A stretch of DNA of 64,000 nucleotides from Spirobacillus cienkowskii (GCF_037081835.1 NZ_CP146516.1:1263501-1327500), one strand, 5' to 3'; counted from the first letter of the stretch, positions 7,006 through 17,195 are shown. Numbers and translations: made by a program. The notes: generated by a model not told the origin, from the letters alone.

Positions 7006-8705
7006 AAATAAAACAACTCTATACTTTGCCAAAAACGATTGATCCTATAATTTTTTCAGATGGGTTTAATATTATATTAGGAGAAAAAAGCGAATTAAGT
7101 GATAAAAATAATGGTGTAGGCAAATCACTTTGTATTGAATTTATTAATTTTGCATTATTGAAAAAAAAATCGGACAGTCGTGTTTCTCTCATACCAAAAG
7201 AAGTTTTTTCTCCAGAAACTTTCATTTGTTTAGATCTTGAGATTCATGAAATATCCTATACTATCAAGCGTTCAATCAAGGAGTCTGAACAACCAACAAT
7301 TATTTTTAATAATAAAGAACATAAATTCACTAAAATTGAAGATGCCACTAAGTATTTAACTGAAAAATTATTTTCAACTTTGTCTATAAACTATCCTTCA
7401 TTTAGAATTATGTTAGGACCTCTTATCCGGGATGAAAAGTCTGAATTTAAATCACTCATAAATTGTTATGACACAAAATTACGTGTACCTGAAAATTATA
7501 CACCTCATCTTTATTTATTTGGAATTAATTTTGACTTATATGAAAAAATAAAACAAAATTTAAAGACAATTGAAGAAATATCGAATGACATTTTGAGAAT
7601 TCAAGAAAATGTTAAATTACTTCGGCAAAAGAATATTGATGACGCGCGTTCTGATTTAAATGAACTTGATAGTGAAGTTAATTCTATTGAAAATAGTATT
7701 AATAGATTAGAAAATTTAACTGGTTATGAAATTGTTAAAAATGAAATAATATTGTTAGAAGAAAAAATAGAAGCACTCCGTCGTCGAGAAACAATACTAA
7801 AACATAATATTAGTAAGTTAAAATTAGTTTCGCAAAGAGCTGACATTGATATAAATGAAATTTCTGAGTTTTACGAGCAAATTAAAAATGGTTTAGGAAG
7901 TTTAATATCAAAAGATTTGGCTGAAGTGATAAGTTTTAAGGAAAGAATAGACGAGTTTCAAAACAGACTTATTAAAGATAGAAAAGATTTATTAACTAAA
8001 GAGTTAAATGAAATTAAAAATGAGCTTTGCGAACTGGATAAAAAATATTCTGAAAATCTAGCCGTTCTAGATCAAAAAGGTGAATTAAAAAATTTAAAAC
8101 AAACTTATGCTGCATTTAAAGAAAAAACTACACAGCTTTCGCAATTAAAAAGCTTTGTTGATAAATATGACAAATTGGAATATGAAAAACAAAAACTAAA
8201 AAGTGAAAAAGAAGCAAATTTACTTCAATTACAGTCTGAAATTCAATCTAAAAAGTTTATTATTGATGATTTTCAAAAAAATATTTTAAATATTCATGAA
8301 TATATTCAAGGAAATAAACAGGCTTCATTTCAAATAAAACATACAAATAAAAAACAAGTTATTGAAATAGTGATGCGTATTGATGATGATGGAAGTCATA
8401 GTATAGAAAGAGAGAAAGTTTTTATTTATGATATTTCTCTTTTACTTAATAAATATACTCAAAAAAATCATCCTGGATTTTTAATACATGATAATATTTT
8501 AGACGTTGATCAACATACACTGAAAAAAAATATTAATTTTTTAGAAAGTAAAGCTAATTTTGGTTCAACTCAATATATTTTAACATTAAATTCAGATAGA
8601 TTAGAAATTGCCAATATTGAACTTTTATCCTCCCTAGATTCTTATGTAAGAGCGCGATTTACAAAAAATAGACGATTTTTAAAAGCAAAGTATCAAGAAT
8701 TATAG
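6999..8705 (+). CDS. DUF2326-family SMC-like ATPase of an ABC-3C system
   Basis: This 568-residue protein has the layout of an SMC/Rad50-like ABC ATPase. An N-terminal head carries a Walker A-like NNGVGKSLC (about 44-52). A long coiled-coil (about 190-450), rich in Glu, Lys and Leu, follows. The C-terminal head has a Walker B-like GFLIHDNILD segment. This matches DUF2326 proteins, the ATPases of ABC-3C loci. The usual catalytic Glu after Walker B is replaced by His-Asp, as I recall for the family. The protein probably senses or loads on nucleic acid and controls the SMEK partner; that is inference. It overlaps the upstream gene by 7 bases and ends 20 bp from a convergent gene. Codon use is very AT-rich. 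Confidence 0.8.
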   Translation: MLKIKQLYTLPKTIDPIIFSDGFNIILGEKSELSDKNNGVGKSLCIEFINFALLKKKSDSRVSLIPKEVFSPETFICLDLEIHEISYTIKRSIKESEQPTIIFNNKEHKFTKIEDATKYLTEKLFSTLSINYPSFRIMLGPLIRDEKSEFKSLINCYDTKLRVPENYTPHLYLFGINFDLYEKIKQNLKTIEEISNDILRIQENVKLLRQKNIDDARSDLNELDSEVNSIENSINRLENLTGYEIVKNEIILLEEKIEALRRRETILKHNISKLKLVSQRADIDINEISEFYEQIKNGLGSLISKDLAEVISFKERIDEFQNRLIKDRKDLLTKELNEIKNELCELDKKYSENLAVLDQKGELKNLKQTYAAFKEKTTQLSQLKSFVDKYDKLEYEKQKLKSEKEANLLQLQSEIQSKKFIIDDFQKNILNIHEYIQGNKQASFQIKHTNKKQVIEIVMRIDDDGSHSIEREKVFIYDISLLLNKYTQKNHPGFLIHDNILDVDQHTLKKNINFLESKANFGSTQYILTLNSDRLEIANIELLSSLDSYVRARFTKNRRFLKAKYQEL

Positions 8706-8725
8706 TAAATTTGTAATTTTGAAAC

Positions 8726-9559
8726 TCACAAAGATATCCCAATTTTAATCACTTGGCGAGCTTCATCAAATGGTTGTGCTTTGCTGGCATCGGCAAGAGC
8801 TGTGGGATCTTTTATTGTGTACATTGTCCTTTCATAAAATCCGTCAATCCGTAAAATCCCAATTTCGATGCCTCCACCAATTTTAAAACCCTTTTGTTCG
8901 GCAAAGTTTGAAGGGGAGGCACGCCAGTCGCTGTTTGAAAACAGCCACGATCCTTCAGCTCTAAGATTATGAGCAAGATAGATGACAGCCGCCGCTTCCC
9001 AGTTCCATTCTTGATAGGCAACTCCCTGTAATTCTCGTTTGGTATGTTTAAAATTGAGATAAAGCGCTGTATCTTGTTGATTTAAGCCAAATAATCTTAG
9101 AGATGGCCCATAGGATGTCATAATGCCATTTCCTTTTTTTCTTTCGTCCCGGCTTTCGCCAGTAATGCCAAGGACAATATTTGGTGTTGTGATGTTAAAC
9201 GTACCCGAGATAAAGTTGTTAAAATAAATAAAACCGCCATATCCTGTGGCTTCCCAGGTTGTCCCATTATTTTGTAATCCTTTATACCAAAATCCATAAA
9301 GGTATGGTTCTAAGCGTGGGCGTGATTTAGAGCTCTTGCCATCATTAAAAAGCCTAAATAAAAGATTAATATTTTTATTTTTTCCTCCTTCTGTAAAATT
9401 GGTTGTCAACGTCCAACGTTCAGAATCTCTTTCAAATTGTCTTTCAAATGTGATTCCGCTTTTAGCAAAGGTGCTGAAATTAAAGAAAAATATTTGAATC
9501 AAAACGATTATTTGCAGCAACAATAAATTGAGAGATAATGAGGTTTTTTTTAATACCAT
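8726..9559 (-). CDS. Probable outer-membrane or periplasmic protein, unknown function
   Basis: The protein has 277 residues starting at the ATG at 9559, with GGAG about 10 bases upstream. A TTG one codon earlier is possible. Residues 1-33 form a strong signal peptide with a long Leu/Ile/Phe core ending near FSTFAKS. The mature part has alternating polar and aromatic residues in many short segments (for example YLYGFWYKG, YGGFIYFNN and GGGIEIGILRIDGFYERT), which suggests beta-strands of an outer-membrane barrel. I recognise no named family. It is convergent with the ABC-3C operon and divergent from asnS, and its codon use is closer to the housekeeping genes than to the ABC-3C operon. Confidence 0.7.
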   Translation of the reverse strand: MVLKKTSLSLNLLLLQIIVLIQIFFFNFSTFAKSGITFERQFERDSERWTLTTNFTEGGKNKNINLLFRLFNDGKSSKSRPRLEPYLYGFWYKGLQNNGTTWEATGYGGFIYFNNFISGTFNITTPNIVLGITGESRDERKKGNGIMTSYGPSLRLFGLNQQDTALYLNFKHTKRELQGVAYQEWNWEAAAVIYLAHNLRAEGSWLFSNSDWRASPSNFAEQKGFKIGGGIEIGILRIDGFYERTMYTIKDPTALADASKAQPFDEARQVIKIGISL

Positions 9560-9592
9560 CAAAGGAATTCTCCTATCTATTGCGATTTTTAT

Positions 9593-9652
9593 AGGCTTAT
9601 GACATACTTTAAGCCTTTGATTGGATGTTTTGATACCTATATTGTATCAAAA
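9593..9652. promoter_or_regulatory. Two inverted repeats in the divergent region upstream of asnS
   Basis: AGGCTTA (9593-9599) pairs with TAAGCCT (9610-9616). TTTTGATAC (9628-9636) pairs with GTATCAAAA (9644-9652). They lie between the divergent envelope-protein gene and asnS and could be operators. Function is unknown. Confidence 0.35.
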
Positions 9653-9714
9653 AATTATTTAATCCCAAATTATTTTACGTGTACCTATTTTTAATAATGT
9701 TCAAAGGTGACATA

Positions 9715-11118
9715 ATGGCAACTTTACTTTCTGGTCTAACCCAAATTTTAGACATCCATCACGATAAAATTCCTCCTTCAACAATTACTGTTGCAGGGTG
9801 GGTCAGAACGCGGAGAGGCTCAAAAAAGTTTTCTTTTGTTGAACTTAATGATGGCACATGTGCGAAATCGTTGCAGATCGTTGTGGATGCAAATTTAAAA
9901 AATTATAGCGACATTGAAAAGCTGACCACAGGCTGTTCTATTCAAGTTCAAGGAAATCTTGTATTAAGTCCAGGTAAAGGACAAAAATACGAGTTGCACG
10001 CACAAGCTGTTTCTCTATTTGGCCTTGCTGATCCAGAAACCTATCCATTGCAAAAAAAAGAAATGTCACTCGAATATCTTCGAGAAGTTGCTCATTTACG
10101 AATGAGAACGTCAACCTATGCAAGTATTTTTAGAATTCGTAGTCGTGTGAGTTATGCCATTCATCAATTTTTTACGGAGCGTGCTTTTTGTTATGTGCAC
10201 ACACCAATTTTAACAACGGCAGATGGCGAGGGCGCTGGAGAATCTTTTAAAGTCACAAACTTTGATTTTGCTAAAGTGCCTAAAAACAAAAATGGTGAAA
10301 CCGATTTTACCCAAGACTTTTTTGCAGAGCCTGCAATGCTATGTGTGACAGGTCAGCTAGAGGGTGAATTGTTGACAATGGGTTTAAATAAAGTTTACAC
10401 ATTTGGGCCTACATTTCGTGCAGAAAACTCAAACACATCGCGCCATCTTGCAGAATTTTGGATGATCGAGCCAGAAGTTGCTTTTGCAAATTTAGAAGAC
10501 AATATGCAACTGGCTCAAGATCTGATTCGCTTTGTTGTTGCCGATGTTTTGCACAATTGTGCCGATGATTTGGATGTTTGTATTCAAAAACATCAAATTA
10601 ATACAAGAGAATACCTTAACATGGCAATAGATAATCCGTTTATTAAAGTGAGCTATTCTGAAGCTATCGATATTTTACAAAAAGCAAATAAAACATTTGA
10701 GTATCCTGTTTACTGGGGATGCGATTTAAAAAGTGAGCATGAGCGTTACTTATGTGAAGAACACTTTAAATCTCCAACCATTGTTTACAATTACCCCGAA
10801 GAACTCAAAGCGTTTTACATGTATCTCAATGATGATGGCAAAACAGTGCGAGCTATGGACGTGTTGATGCCTGGTATTGGCGAAGTTGTTGGCGGAAGTC
10901 AGCGTGAAGATCGCGAAGATGTGCTCATTCAGCGCATGAAGGCAAAATCAATCGATACGGATCATATGGATTGGTATGTAAGTTTACGCCGTTTTGGCAA
11001 TGTGCCTCATGCTGGATTTGGTTTAGGTTTAGAGCGATTGATTATGTGGATCACAGGTGCTGGCAATATTCGTGATGTGATACCATTTCCGCGTACGCCT
11101 GGAAATTGTAAGTTTTAA
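9715..11118 (+). CDS. asnS: Asparaginyl-tRNA synthetase
   Basis: This class II synthetase charges tRNA-Asn with asparagine. The chosen ATG at 9715 has AAAGGTG seven bases upstream and gives 467 residues, essentially the E. coli length; a GTG 12 codons earlier (9679) is less likely. About residues 15-110 form the OB-fold anticodon-binding domain (VAGWVRTRRGSKKFSFVEL). The catalytic domain has motif 2 (FGPTFRAENS with the following RHLAEFWMIEPE) and motif 3 (GFGLGLERLIMWITG). Its presence suggests direct Asn-tRNA formation rather than sole reliance on GatCAB. The permease gene converges 9 bp downstream. Confidence 0.98.
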   Translation: MATLLSGLTQILDIHHDKIPPSTITVAGWVRTRRGSKKFSFVELNDGTCAKSLQIVVDANLKNYSDIEKLTTGCSIQVQGNLVLSPGKGQKYELHAQAVSLFGLADPETYPLQKKEMSLEYLREVAHLRMRTSTYASIFRIRSRVSYAIHQFFTERAFCYVHTPILTTADGEGAGESFKVTNFDFAKVPKNKNGETDFTQDFFAEPAMLCVTGQLEGELLTMGLNKVYTFGPTFRAENSNTSRHLAEFWMIEPEVAFANLEDNMQLAQDLIRFVVADVLHNCADDLDVCIQKHQINTREYLNMAIDNPFIKVSYSEAIDILQKANKTFEYPVYWGCDLKSEHERYLCEEHFKSPTIVYNYPEELKAFYMYLNDDGKTVRAMDVLMPGIGEVVGGSQREDREDVLIQRMKAKSIDTDHMDWYVSLRRFGNVPHAGFGLGLERLIMWITGAGNIRDVIPFPRTPGNCKF

Positions 11119-11127
11119 TTATTATTT

Positions 11128-12666
11128 TTAAAACGTAACTTCTTTTTTATTTACTTCTGCTGGATTTTTTAAAATCAAAAACTTTAAATAAACAATTAAT
11201 ATTAACGATATTAAAAACTGACTAACAAGTTCAAAATAAACAGAATCAATATTTATTTTTAAATAAGTTGTTGTACCAATAGAAAACATATGTATTGGTA
11301 TAAGAATATGAAAAATTGAATTAAACTGAAAATTTCTTTTAAAAATATCTTTGACTAAAATATATACAAAGAGGATACTAAAAACGACTAAAATATACTT
11401 AACCGTTTCCCAGCCACACCAAACAAGCATTAAGTTAGAAAAATAAAAACTCAAAAAAGAAATAAAGTTATAATTTTTAGTTTTAAAACTACTTTCAAAA
11501 TATTGGGAGCCTCTTGCATACAAAGCGTATAAGGGAACATACGTTGTTGTTAAAATGATGAGTCCACATAATATCGTAATCATATTTTGCCAACCAGAAA
11601 CACTTAATATAAATGCAACACCAATTAAAAAATTTAAAAAGTTTGACACATATGGCGAGCCAAATCGATTTTTAAGCGAGAGAAATTTAGGCAAAATTTT
11701 AGAACTTCCCATATCGCTCAGTACACGAGATGCCGAAATTTTGTAGCTCAATCCTGTACCAAAAGGAGAAATAATGGCGTCAACATATAAAAAAAGACTG
11801 ATTGAGACAAAACCAAAAATTGCAAGTAAACCAGCAATTGGACCCGCATCGCCATTAAAGTTTAAGTTTTCCCAGCCATTTGAAAGATATTGTGAAGGAA
11901 TTGATAAGTTAAATGTAATTTGGAGTAACACATAAATAATACATGCTATAAATATTGAACCAAATACAGCAAAAGGAACATTTTTCTGGGGATTGACAGT
12001 TTCATTTGCAAGAAAAATTGCTGTTTGAAATCCAATAAAAGAAAATGCAATACCACAAGAAGAAATTGCTGTTAATGTTCCACTCATACCGCTGCTAAAG
12101 ATATCAGAACTTAGATTTTGCATTGCATTCTGCGGATTTAGAAAGATAACATAACAGAAAATGCCAATTACGACAGAAGGAACAATCACTTTAAAGACTG
12201 TAATCCATTTATTAAATTTTCCAACAGTATTGATAGCAAATATATTTATAAAAAACATAACAAACATAAGAAAAACTGCAAACAAAACTCCATATATTGA
12301 TAAACTAAAATCTTTAGAATCTCCTTTGATCCATGGAAAATAGTTTGAAGCGTACTGAATTGTTGCTTGGACTTCGATAGGTGGAATTAGCGCAGTCCAG
12401 ATCCATGTTAAGATGCTCACTAAAGTTTTGCCACTATTACCAAAAGTAAAGCCAGCTGCTTCAGAAAGATTATTAAAATTTTTATTTAATGCAACTTCAG
12501 CATAACTTAATGCAATAATAGCATACATAATTCCGCCAAGAATCCAAGAAATAACTCCAGAGTTTCCCGCTGTTTTTGCTGTATAAAATGCACCGTAAAG
12601 CCATCCAGAACCAATAATTGAACCTAAAGAAAGAAATAATAGGTTTATTTTTGTTACCTTTGTCAT
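11128..12666 (-). CDS. APC-family amino-acid permease
   Basis: The 512-residue protein has about 12 hydrophobic segments across its length. It begins with a substrate-site motif typical of the amino acid-polyamine-organocation superfamily: a Gly-rich first helix (LSLGSIIGSGWLYGAF), followed by helix 2 with GVISWILGG. The helix 6 region GIAFSFIGFQTAIFLANE is also typical. It is expected to import an amino acid by proton symport or exchange; the substrate cannot be told. The ATG at 12666 has AAGG about 12 bases upstream. It lies alone on the minus strand, convergent with asnS. The 209-base gap to the RND gene holds nothing I recognise. Confidence 0.88.
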   Translation of the reverse strand: MTKVTKINLLFLSLGSIIGSGWLYGAFYTAKTAGNSGVISWILGGIMYAIIALSYAEVALNKNFNNLSEAAGFTFGNSGKTLVSILTWIWTALIPPIEVQATIQYASNYFPWIKGDSKDFSLSIYGVLFAVFLMFVMFFINIFAINTVGKFNKWITVFKVIVPSVVIGIFCYVIFLNPQNAMQNLSSDIFSSGMSGTLTAISSCGIAFSFIGFQTAIFLANETVNPQKNVPFAVFGSIFIACIIYVLLQITFNLSIPSQYLSNGWENLNFNGDAGPIAGLLAIFGFVSISLFLYVDAIISPFGTGLSYKISASRVLSDMGSSKILPKFLSLKNRFGSPYVSNFLNFLIGVAFILSVSGWQNMITILCGLIILTTTYVPLYALYARGSQYFESSFKTKNYNFISFLSFYFSNLMLVWCGWETVKYILVVFSILFVYILVKDIFKRNFQFNSIFHILIPIHMFSIGTTTYLKINIDSVYFELVSQFLISLILIVYLKFLILKNPAEVNKKEVTF

Positions 12667-12875
12667 GGTTTGAGATTTCCTTATTAAATTGGAAATTTAA
12701 CTTTAGAAAGAAACAGGCGCCTTCTATAAAATTGCTAAAAATGCAATTAAGCCAACACTATATTTTAATTGATATCATAAATCAATAATTTAAAAACTCA
12801 GTTTTTTGTAGGTCTATGTTAAGAATATTAAAATAAAAATTTAAAAATTTATAATTAAATGAATCTTTATAATAA

Positions 12876-15800
12876 CTAACGATTTTTATTAGAAATTAAA
12901 ATATACATTGTAGGCACAATAAATAATGTAAACAGAGTTCCTATTGATAAGCCAAAGGCTATTACTATTCCAATATTAAATCGACTTGCCGCACCCGCTC
13001 CAGATGCAAATACCAATGGCAAAACTCCTAAAACCATGGCAGCTGTTGTCATTAAAATTGGACGCAACCGCACAGAAGCTGCTTTTTTAATAGCAGTGAC
13101 AACATCACAGTGTTCTTTGTGTTTGAGTTCATTTGCAAACTCAACTAATAATATTCCATGTTTAGAAATTAAGCCAATAAGAGTGATAAGTCCAATTTGT
13201 GTGTAAATATTAATTGTGGCCAATCCAGCATTAAGAGGCAATAAAGCTCCACAAATTGCCATAGGCACACTCACAAGAATAATTAAAGGGTCTCTAAAGC
13301 TTTCAAATTGTGCTGCAAGAACTAGAAAGATCACAATTAATGCAAAGGCAAACGTATATAATAGAGCATTTCCTTCTGATTGTTCGATACGAGAACCACC
13401 TGAAAAATCATAGGTCATGCCATGAGGCATAATTTTATCTGCGGTTTCTTTTAAAAAATTTAAGCCTGTTGCCGTTGTTTGTCCTGGCATCATCACAGCA
13501 GAAAACGTGGCAGAATTTAATTGTTGAAATTGATTTAAAGAATTGGGCACAGTCGTGGTGGTATAGCTTACAAAATTAGCCAAAGGAACAAGCGTACCAC
13601 TGTTATTTTTAACATATGTTTTATTCAGATCAGTTGGAGAGCGTCTATCAGAATCTTTTAATTGAGGAATCACCTGATAGCTTCTACCATTAATACTAAA
13701 AAGATTTGAATAACCTGAACTCAGCATTGTAGAAAGTGTGGTACCAATGGTTTGCATTGTGATTCCCATTTCTGATGCCTTGAGCTTGTCAATATTGATA
13801 TTTAACTGTGGTTGTTCAAAGCTTAAATCACTATCTGTGACAATAAATAAACCACTTTTTTTGGCCGCAACTTTCAGTTCTTCCATTGTATTGTAAAGCA
13901 CAGTGTAATCATCTGTTGTTTTTAACACAAACTGTACAGGAAAGCCGCCACTTCCTGTTGGCAAATCGGGCAAGGGGATAACAAATGACTTGACGCCAGC
14001 AATTTTTGCAAGTTCTTTTTGAATTGGTTCAGACATCTTTAATGTCGAGCGATTTCTTTCTTGCCATGGTTTAAAAATAATTCCTGTAAAGGCAGTATTT
14101 TCGCTACCCATACCGTTTATGTTAAAATTTGCGGCGCGCTCATCAAATTTTGAAAGGACTTTGTCTATTTCGTGGGTATACTTTTCTAAGTATTGTAAAT
14201 TTGCATACTGAGGAGCACTGGTGATTGTTAAAAGAAATCCTTGATCTTCTTTAGGTGCCAGTTCTTTTGGAGTTAATGTAAATAAAAAATAAGTACTTGT
14301 TAAAACCACTGCAGCAAAAGTTAGCATTGTTTTTTTGCTTTGTAAAACGACATGCAGAGTTTCTTCGTAGCCTTTTTGTAACCCTTTAAATTTTTTATCA
14401 ATCCACTTCACAAGCTTAAAATCAGATTGTTCGTGTTTTAAAATTTGTGCACACATCATTGGAGACAAAGTGAGAGCAACAACGCCTGAAACAATCACAG
14501 TTGCGGCAAGAGTTAACGCAAATTCTTTAAATAATGCACCTGTTAATCCTCCCATTAATCCAATTGGTGCGTAAACCGCAGCAAGGGTAATCGTCATCGT
14601 GATAACAGGTAACGCAATTTCTTGAGCTCCTATTAGAGATGCTTGAAATGGTGTTTTTCCTTCTTCAATATGGCGTTGGATGTTTTCCACAACAACAATT
14701 GCATCATCAACAACCAAACCAATTGCTAAAACCATGGCAAGAAGGGTTAAAAGATTAATAGAATACCCCATTGCAAGCATAATTGAAGCTACGCCAACCA
14801 GCGATAACGGAATTGTGACAATAGGTATGCTAACAGATCGAAAAGTCCCTAAAAATAAAAAGATCACCAACACAACAATAATTGTAGCTTCTATGAGTGT
14901 TTTAATCACATCTTGAATTGAAGCAGAAATAAATTCGGTAGAATCATAAACAACTTCTTGCTTTAAACTAGGTGGCAATATTTTTTCAATTTCTGGCAGA
15001 ATAGCACGCACGTCTTTCACGACAGTTAAAGGGTTTGCCGAAGGAACGGCTTGCACACCAATAAAAACTCCTTTTTTTCCGTTAAAAGTCACAGAAGATG
15101 CGTAGCTTTGCGATCCCAATTCAACGTCAGCCACGTCTCTTAAATGAATCAAATTTCTATTATTTTGTTTAACAACAAGTGCTTTAAATTCTTCTTCGCT
15201 GTGCAAATCGGTTTTGGCACTGACATTGGTAATTGTGAATTCGCCTTTTAATTGTCCTGCAGCAGAGAGATAACTATTTGCTCGCAGAGAATTTGTGACG
15301 TCTTCTGTCGTAATTCCCAGGGCGGCCATTTTTTCAGGTCGCAGCCAAATACGCATGGCAAAAGGGTTACCACCAAGTATGTCTGCGCTGGATACTCCCG
15401 CAACCGATTGAATTTTTGGTTGCACAACTCTATTTAACAGATCGTAAATTTGGGGACGGGTCATTTTGTCACTGGAATAGCTAATATATACCAAAGCAAC
15501 AGAGCTTCCCGTTGTTTTGCTAATGACCGGATCGTTTGCTTCCTTTGGAATTAAGGCTCTCACTGCATTCACTTTAGCTGAGATGTCCGTAAAGGCAGTG
15601 AGTGAGTTAAAATTAAGTTTTAAATGTGCCTCAATTTTACTCAATCCTTGAGAACTTGTCGAGTTGATAAAATCAATACCTTCAGCAGATGCCACAGAGG
15701 TTTGCAACGGTTGGGTAATAAAACCTTGAATCAATTCTGCATTGGCGCCAGGATACGAAGTCAAAATTGTAATAACGGTATTTTCGACTTTAGGATATTG

Positions 15801-15905
15801 CCGAACTTCTAAATTAAATAGTGCTTTTAAACCTAACATAAAAATGAGGATGCTAATTACCGAAGCAAGAACGGGTCTGCGAATAAAAATATCAGTAAAT
15901 TTCAT
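12876..15905 (-). CDS. RND multidrug efflux transporter, HAE1/AcrB type
   Basis: This inner-membrane proton antiporter exports hydrophobic or amphiphilic compounds across the envelope. At 1009 residues it is slightly shorter than AcrB (1049). Features in order are helix 1 (FIRRPVLASVISILIFMLG), the periplasmic porter domain, the helix 4 motif GLVVDDAIVVVENIQRH with the paired Asp residues of the proton relay, a second periplasmic half, and the C-terminal helices with LISKHGILLVEFANEL and RLRPILMTTAAM. A GAGGG Shine-Dalgarno precedes the ATG. The adaptor gene ends 25 bp upstream, so the two form an operon. No TolC-like gene is here, so the outer channel is encoded elsewhere. Confidence 0.95.
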   Translation of the reverse strand: MKFTDIFIRRPVLASVISILIFMLGLKALFNLEVRQYPKVENTVITILTSYPGANAELIQGFITQPLQTSVASAEGIDFINSTSSQGLSKIEAHLKLNFNSLTAFTDISAKVNAVRALIPKEANDPVISKTTGSSVALVYISYSSDKMTRPQIYDLLNRVVQPKIQSVAGVSSADILGGNPFAMRIWLRPEKMAALGITTEDVTNSLRANSYLSAAGQLKGEFTITNVSAKTDLHSEEEFKALVVKQNNRNLIHLRDVADVELGSQSYASSVTFNGKKGVFIGVQAVPSANPLTVVKDVRAILPEIEKILPPSLKQEVVYDSTEFISASIQDVIKTLIEATIIVVLVIFLFLGTFRSVSIPIVTIPLSLVGVASIMLAMGYSINLLTLLAMVLAIGLVVDDAIVVVENIQRHIEEGKTPFQASLIGAQEIALPVITMTITLAAVYAPIGLMGGLTGALFKEFALTLAATVIVSGVVALTLSPMMCAQILKHEQSDFKLVKWIDKKFKGLQKGYEETLHVVLQSKKTMLTFAAVVLTSTYFLFTLTPKELAPKEDQGFLLTITSAPQYANLQYLEKYTHEIDKVLSKFDERAANFNINGMGSENTAFTGIIFKPWQERNRSTLKMSEPIQKELAKIAGVKSFVIPLPDLPTGSGGFPVQFVLKTTDDYTVLYNTMEELKVAAKKSGLFIVTDSDLSFEQPQLNINIDKLKASEMGITMQTIGTTLSTMLSSGYSNLFSINGRSYQVIPQLKDSDRRSPTDLNKTYVKNNSGTLVPLANFVSYTTTTVPNSLNQFQQLNSATFSAVMMPGQTTATGLNFLKETADKIMPHGMTYDFSGGSRIEQSEGNALLYTFAFALIVIFLVLAAQFESFRDPLIILVSVPMAICGALLPLNAGLATINIYTQIGLITLIGLISKHGILLVEFANELKHKEHCDVVTAIKKAASVRLRPILMTTAAMVLGVLPLVFASGAGAASRFNIGIVIAFGLSIGTLFTLFIVPTMYILISNKNR

Positions 15906-15930
15906 TTATGCCCTCTGGAGTGCTTGCTAT

Positions 15931-17040
15931 TTAAAGATTTACAGAATTATTGATAATTATTTTTGAGCCATCAAACAGTTTCAGTTGGCCACTGCTTACA
16001 ACCAAATCACTAGCATTTATTCCTTCTAATATAACAACTTTATTATCTCTTCTTTCGCCACTTTTGACAAAAACTCTTTTAACAGTTCCTTGCAATTCAC
16101 CATCTTTTGTTTTTTCTTTATCTAATGTTACTTTAAATGCTGAATCTCCGTAAAGCGAATAGGTGATAGCTGTTTCTGGAAGTACAATTGAGTTTGGAAT
16201 AATAGGAAGTAACACTTTAATTGACACAAACATACCTGGAAGCAATTTATTTTCAAGATTTTCAATTGTTGCTTGGGCTTGAATGGTTCGTGTTGCGACA
16301 TCAATTTTAGAATCAATAGCAGTAATTTTTCCTGTAAAAATTTGACCCGGGTAGGCATCAACAGTTAAAATTGCTTCCTGATTAACTTTAATTTTGGTTG
16401 CATCTTGCTGTGGTAATGTAAATTGTGCATAAAGTGCATTTGCTGTTTGCAAACTTGCGCAGGCAAAGCCCGCCGCAATATATTGACCAATATTTACTTG
16501 TTTTATGCCAATTTTGCCACTAAAAGGCGCTCTAATGAGTTTTTTGGCAATTAAAGAACGTGCATTTTCGTAGTTTGCTAATAATTGTTTTACTTTAGTA
16601 TTAGAATCATCAACATTTGACTGGGATGCAGCACCTTGTTGGTACAGTTGTTTAATGCGTTTGTCGTTAACTTGTGCAAGGTGTAATTGCGCAGAAATAT
16701 CTTTTAATTGTGCTTGTTCACTCGAATCATCAAGTTGAATAAGTGGCTCGCCTTGCTTTACAAATTTACCAGAATTAAAATAGATTGCTCTAACATGACC
16801 CGCAGTTTCGGCGCTGATGTCAACACCATTAATTGCACTTAATGTACCGACAGAATAAAGATAAGGCTGCCAATTTTCAAATTTTGCTTCTGCTGCAGAA
16901 ACCACTTGAGAAGGTGGCGTTAAATTTGATAAAATGTGAGAAATAAAAATTCTTTTTGCAACGTAACCAATAAAAACAAGAGCTAAAATAATATAAAAAA
17001 TTGTCAGTGCAACTTTAATTTTTTTTGAACTATCAGACAT
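15931..17040 (-). CDS. RND efflux periplasmic adaptor (membrane-fusion protein)
   Basis: This is the periplasmic adaptor linking the RND pump to an outer-membrane channel. Of 369 residues, about 10-30 form a single N-terminal membrane helix or uncleaved signal. The biotinyl-lipoyl-like half-motif (VRAIYFNSGKFVKQGEPLIQLD, in two parts around the hairpin) follows, then an alpha-helical hairpin (about 105-165). The second lipoyl half is IRAPFSGKIGIKQVNIGQYI, and the beta-barrel domain contains DAYPGQIFTGKITAIDSKID. Lack of a lipobox indicates a membrane anchor rather than a lipid. AAGAGG precedes the ATG. It is the promoter-proximal gene of the two-gene efflux operon. Confidence 0.93.
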   Translation of the reverse strand: MSDSSKKIKVALTIFYIILALVFIGYVAKRIFISHILSNLTPPSQVVSAAEAKFENWQPYLYSVGTLSAINGVDISAETAGHVRAIYFNSGKFVKQGEPLIQLDDSSEQAQLKDISAQLHLAQVNDKRIKQLYQQGAASQSNVDDSNTKVKQLLANYENARSLIAKKLIRAPFSGKIGIKQVNIGQYIAAGFACASLQTANALYAQFTLPQQDATKIKVNQEAILTVDAYPGQIFTGKITAIDSKIDVATRTIQAQATIENLENKLLPGMFVSIKVLLPIIPNSIVLPETAITYSLYGDSAFKVTLDKEKTKDGELQGTVKRVFVKSGERRDNKVVILEGINASDLVVSSGQLKLFDGSKIIINNSVNL

Positions 17041-17195
17041 GCTGTTCCTCTTATTATGGAGCCTTGTAATGAGATACTAAAATTTCCATTTTATCAATTT
17101 AAATAAGAAAATTAAATAAACTTTAAAGAGTTTAATGTTGTTTTAATTAAAGCACAAGTCAAAATATTAAAACAACAATTTTTGGAGACAATCTT

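Noticed and set aside
5630-8725. Attachment-site direct repeats flanking the ABC-3C operon
   Set aside because: Only an 8-base shared string (TTTGTAAT) was found on both sides, which is expected by chance.
9563-9714. T-box-like or attenuator control of asnS
   Set aside because: No T-box core or Asn-rich leader peptide is seen; only short inverted repeats are present, so no riboswitch is called.
12760-12875. AT-rich inverted repeat ATTGAT/ATCAAT between permease and RND genes
   Set aside because: The arms are six bases long and of a kind expected by chance in such AT-rich DNA.
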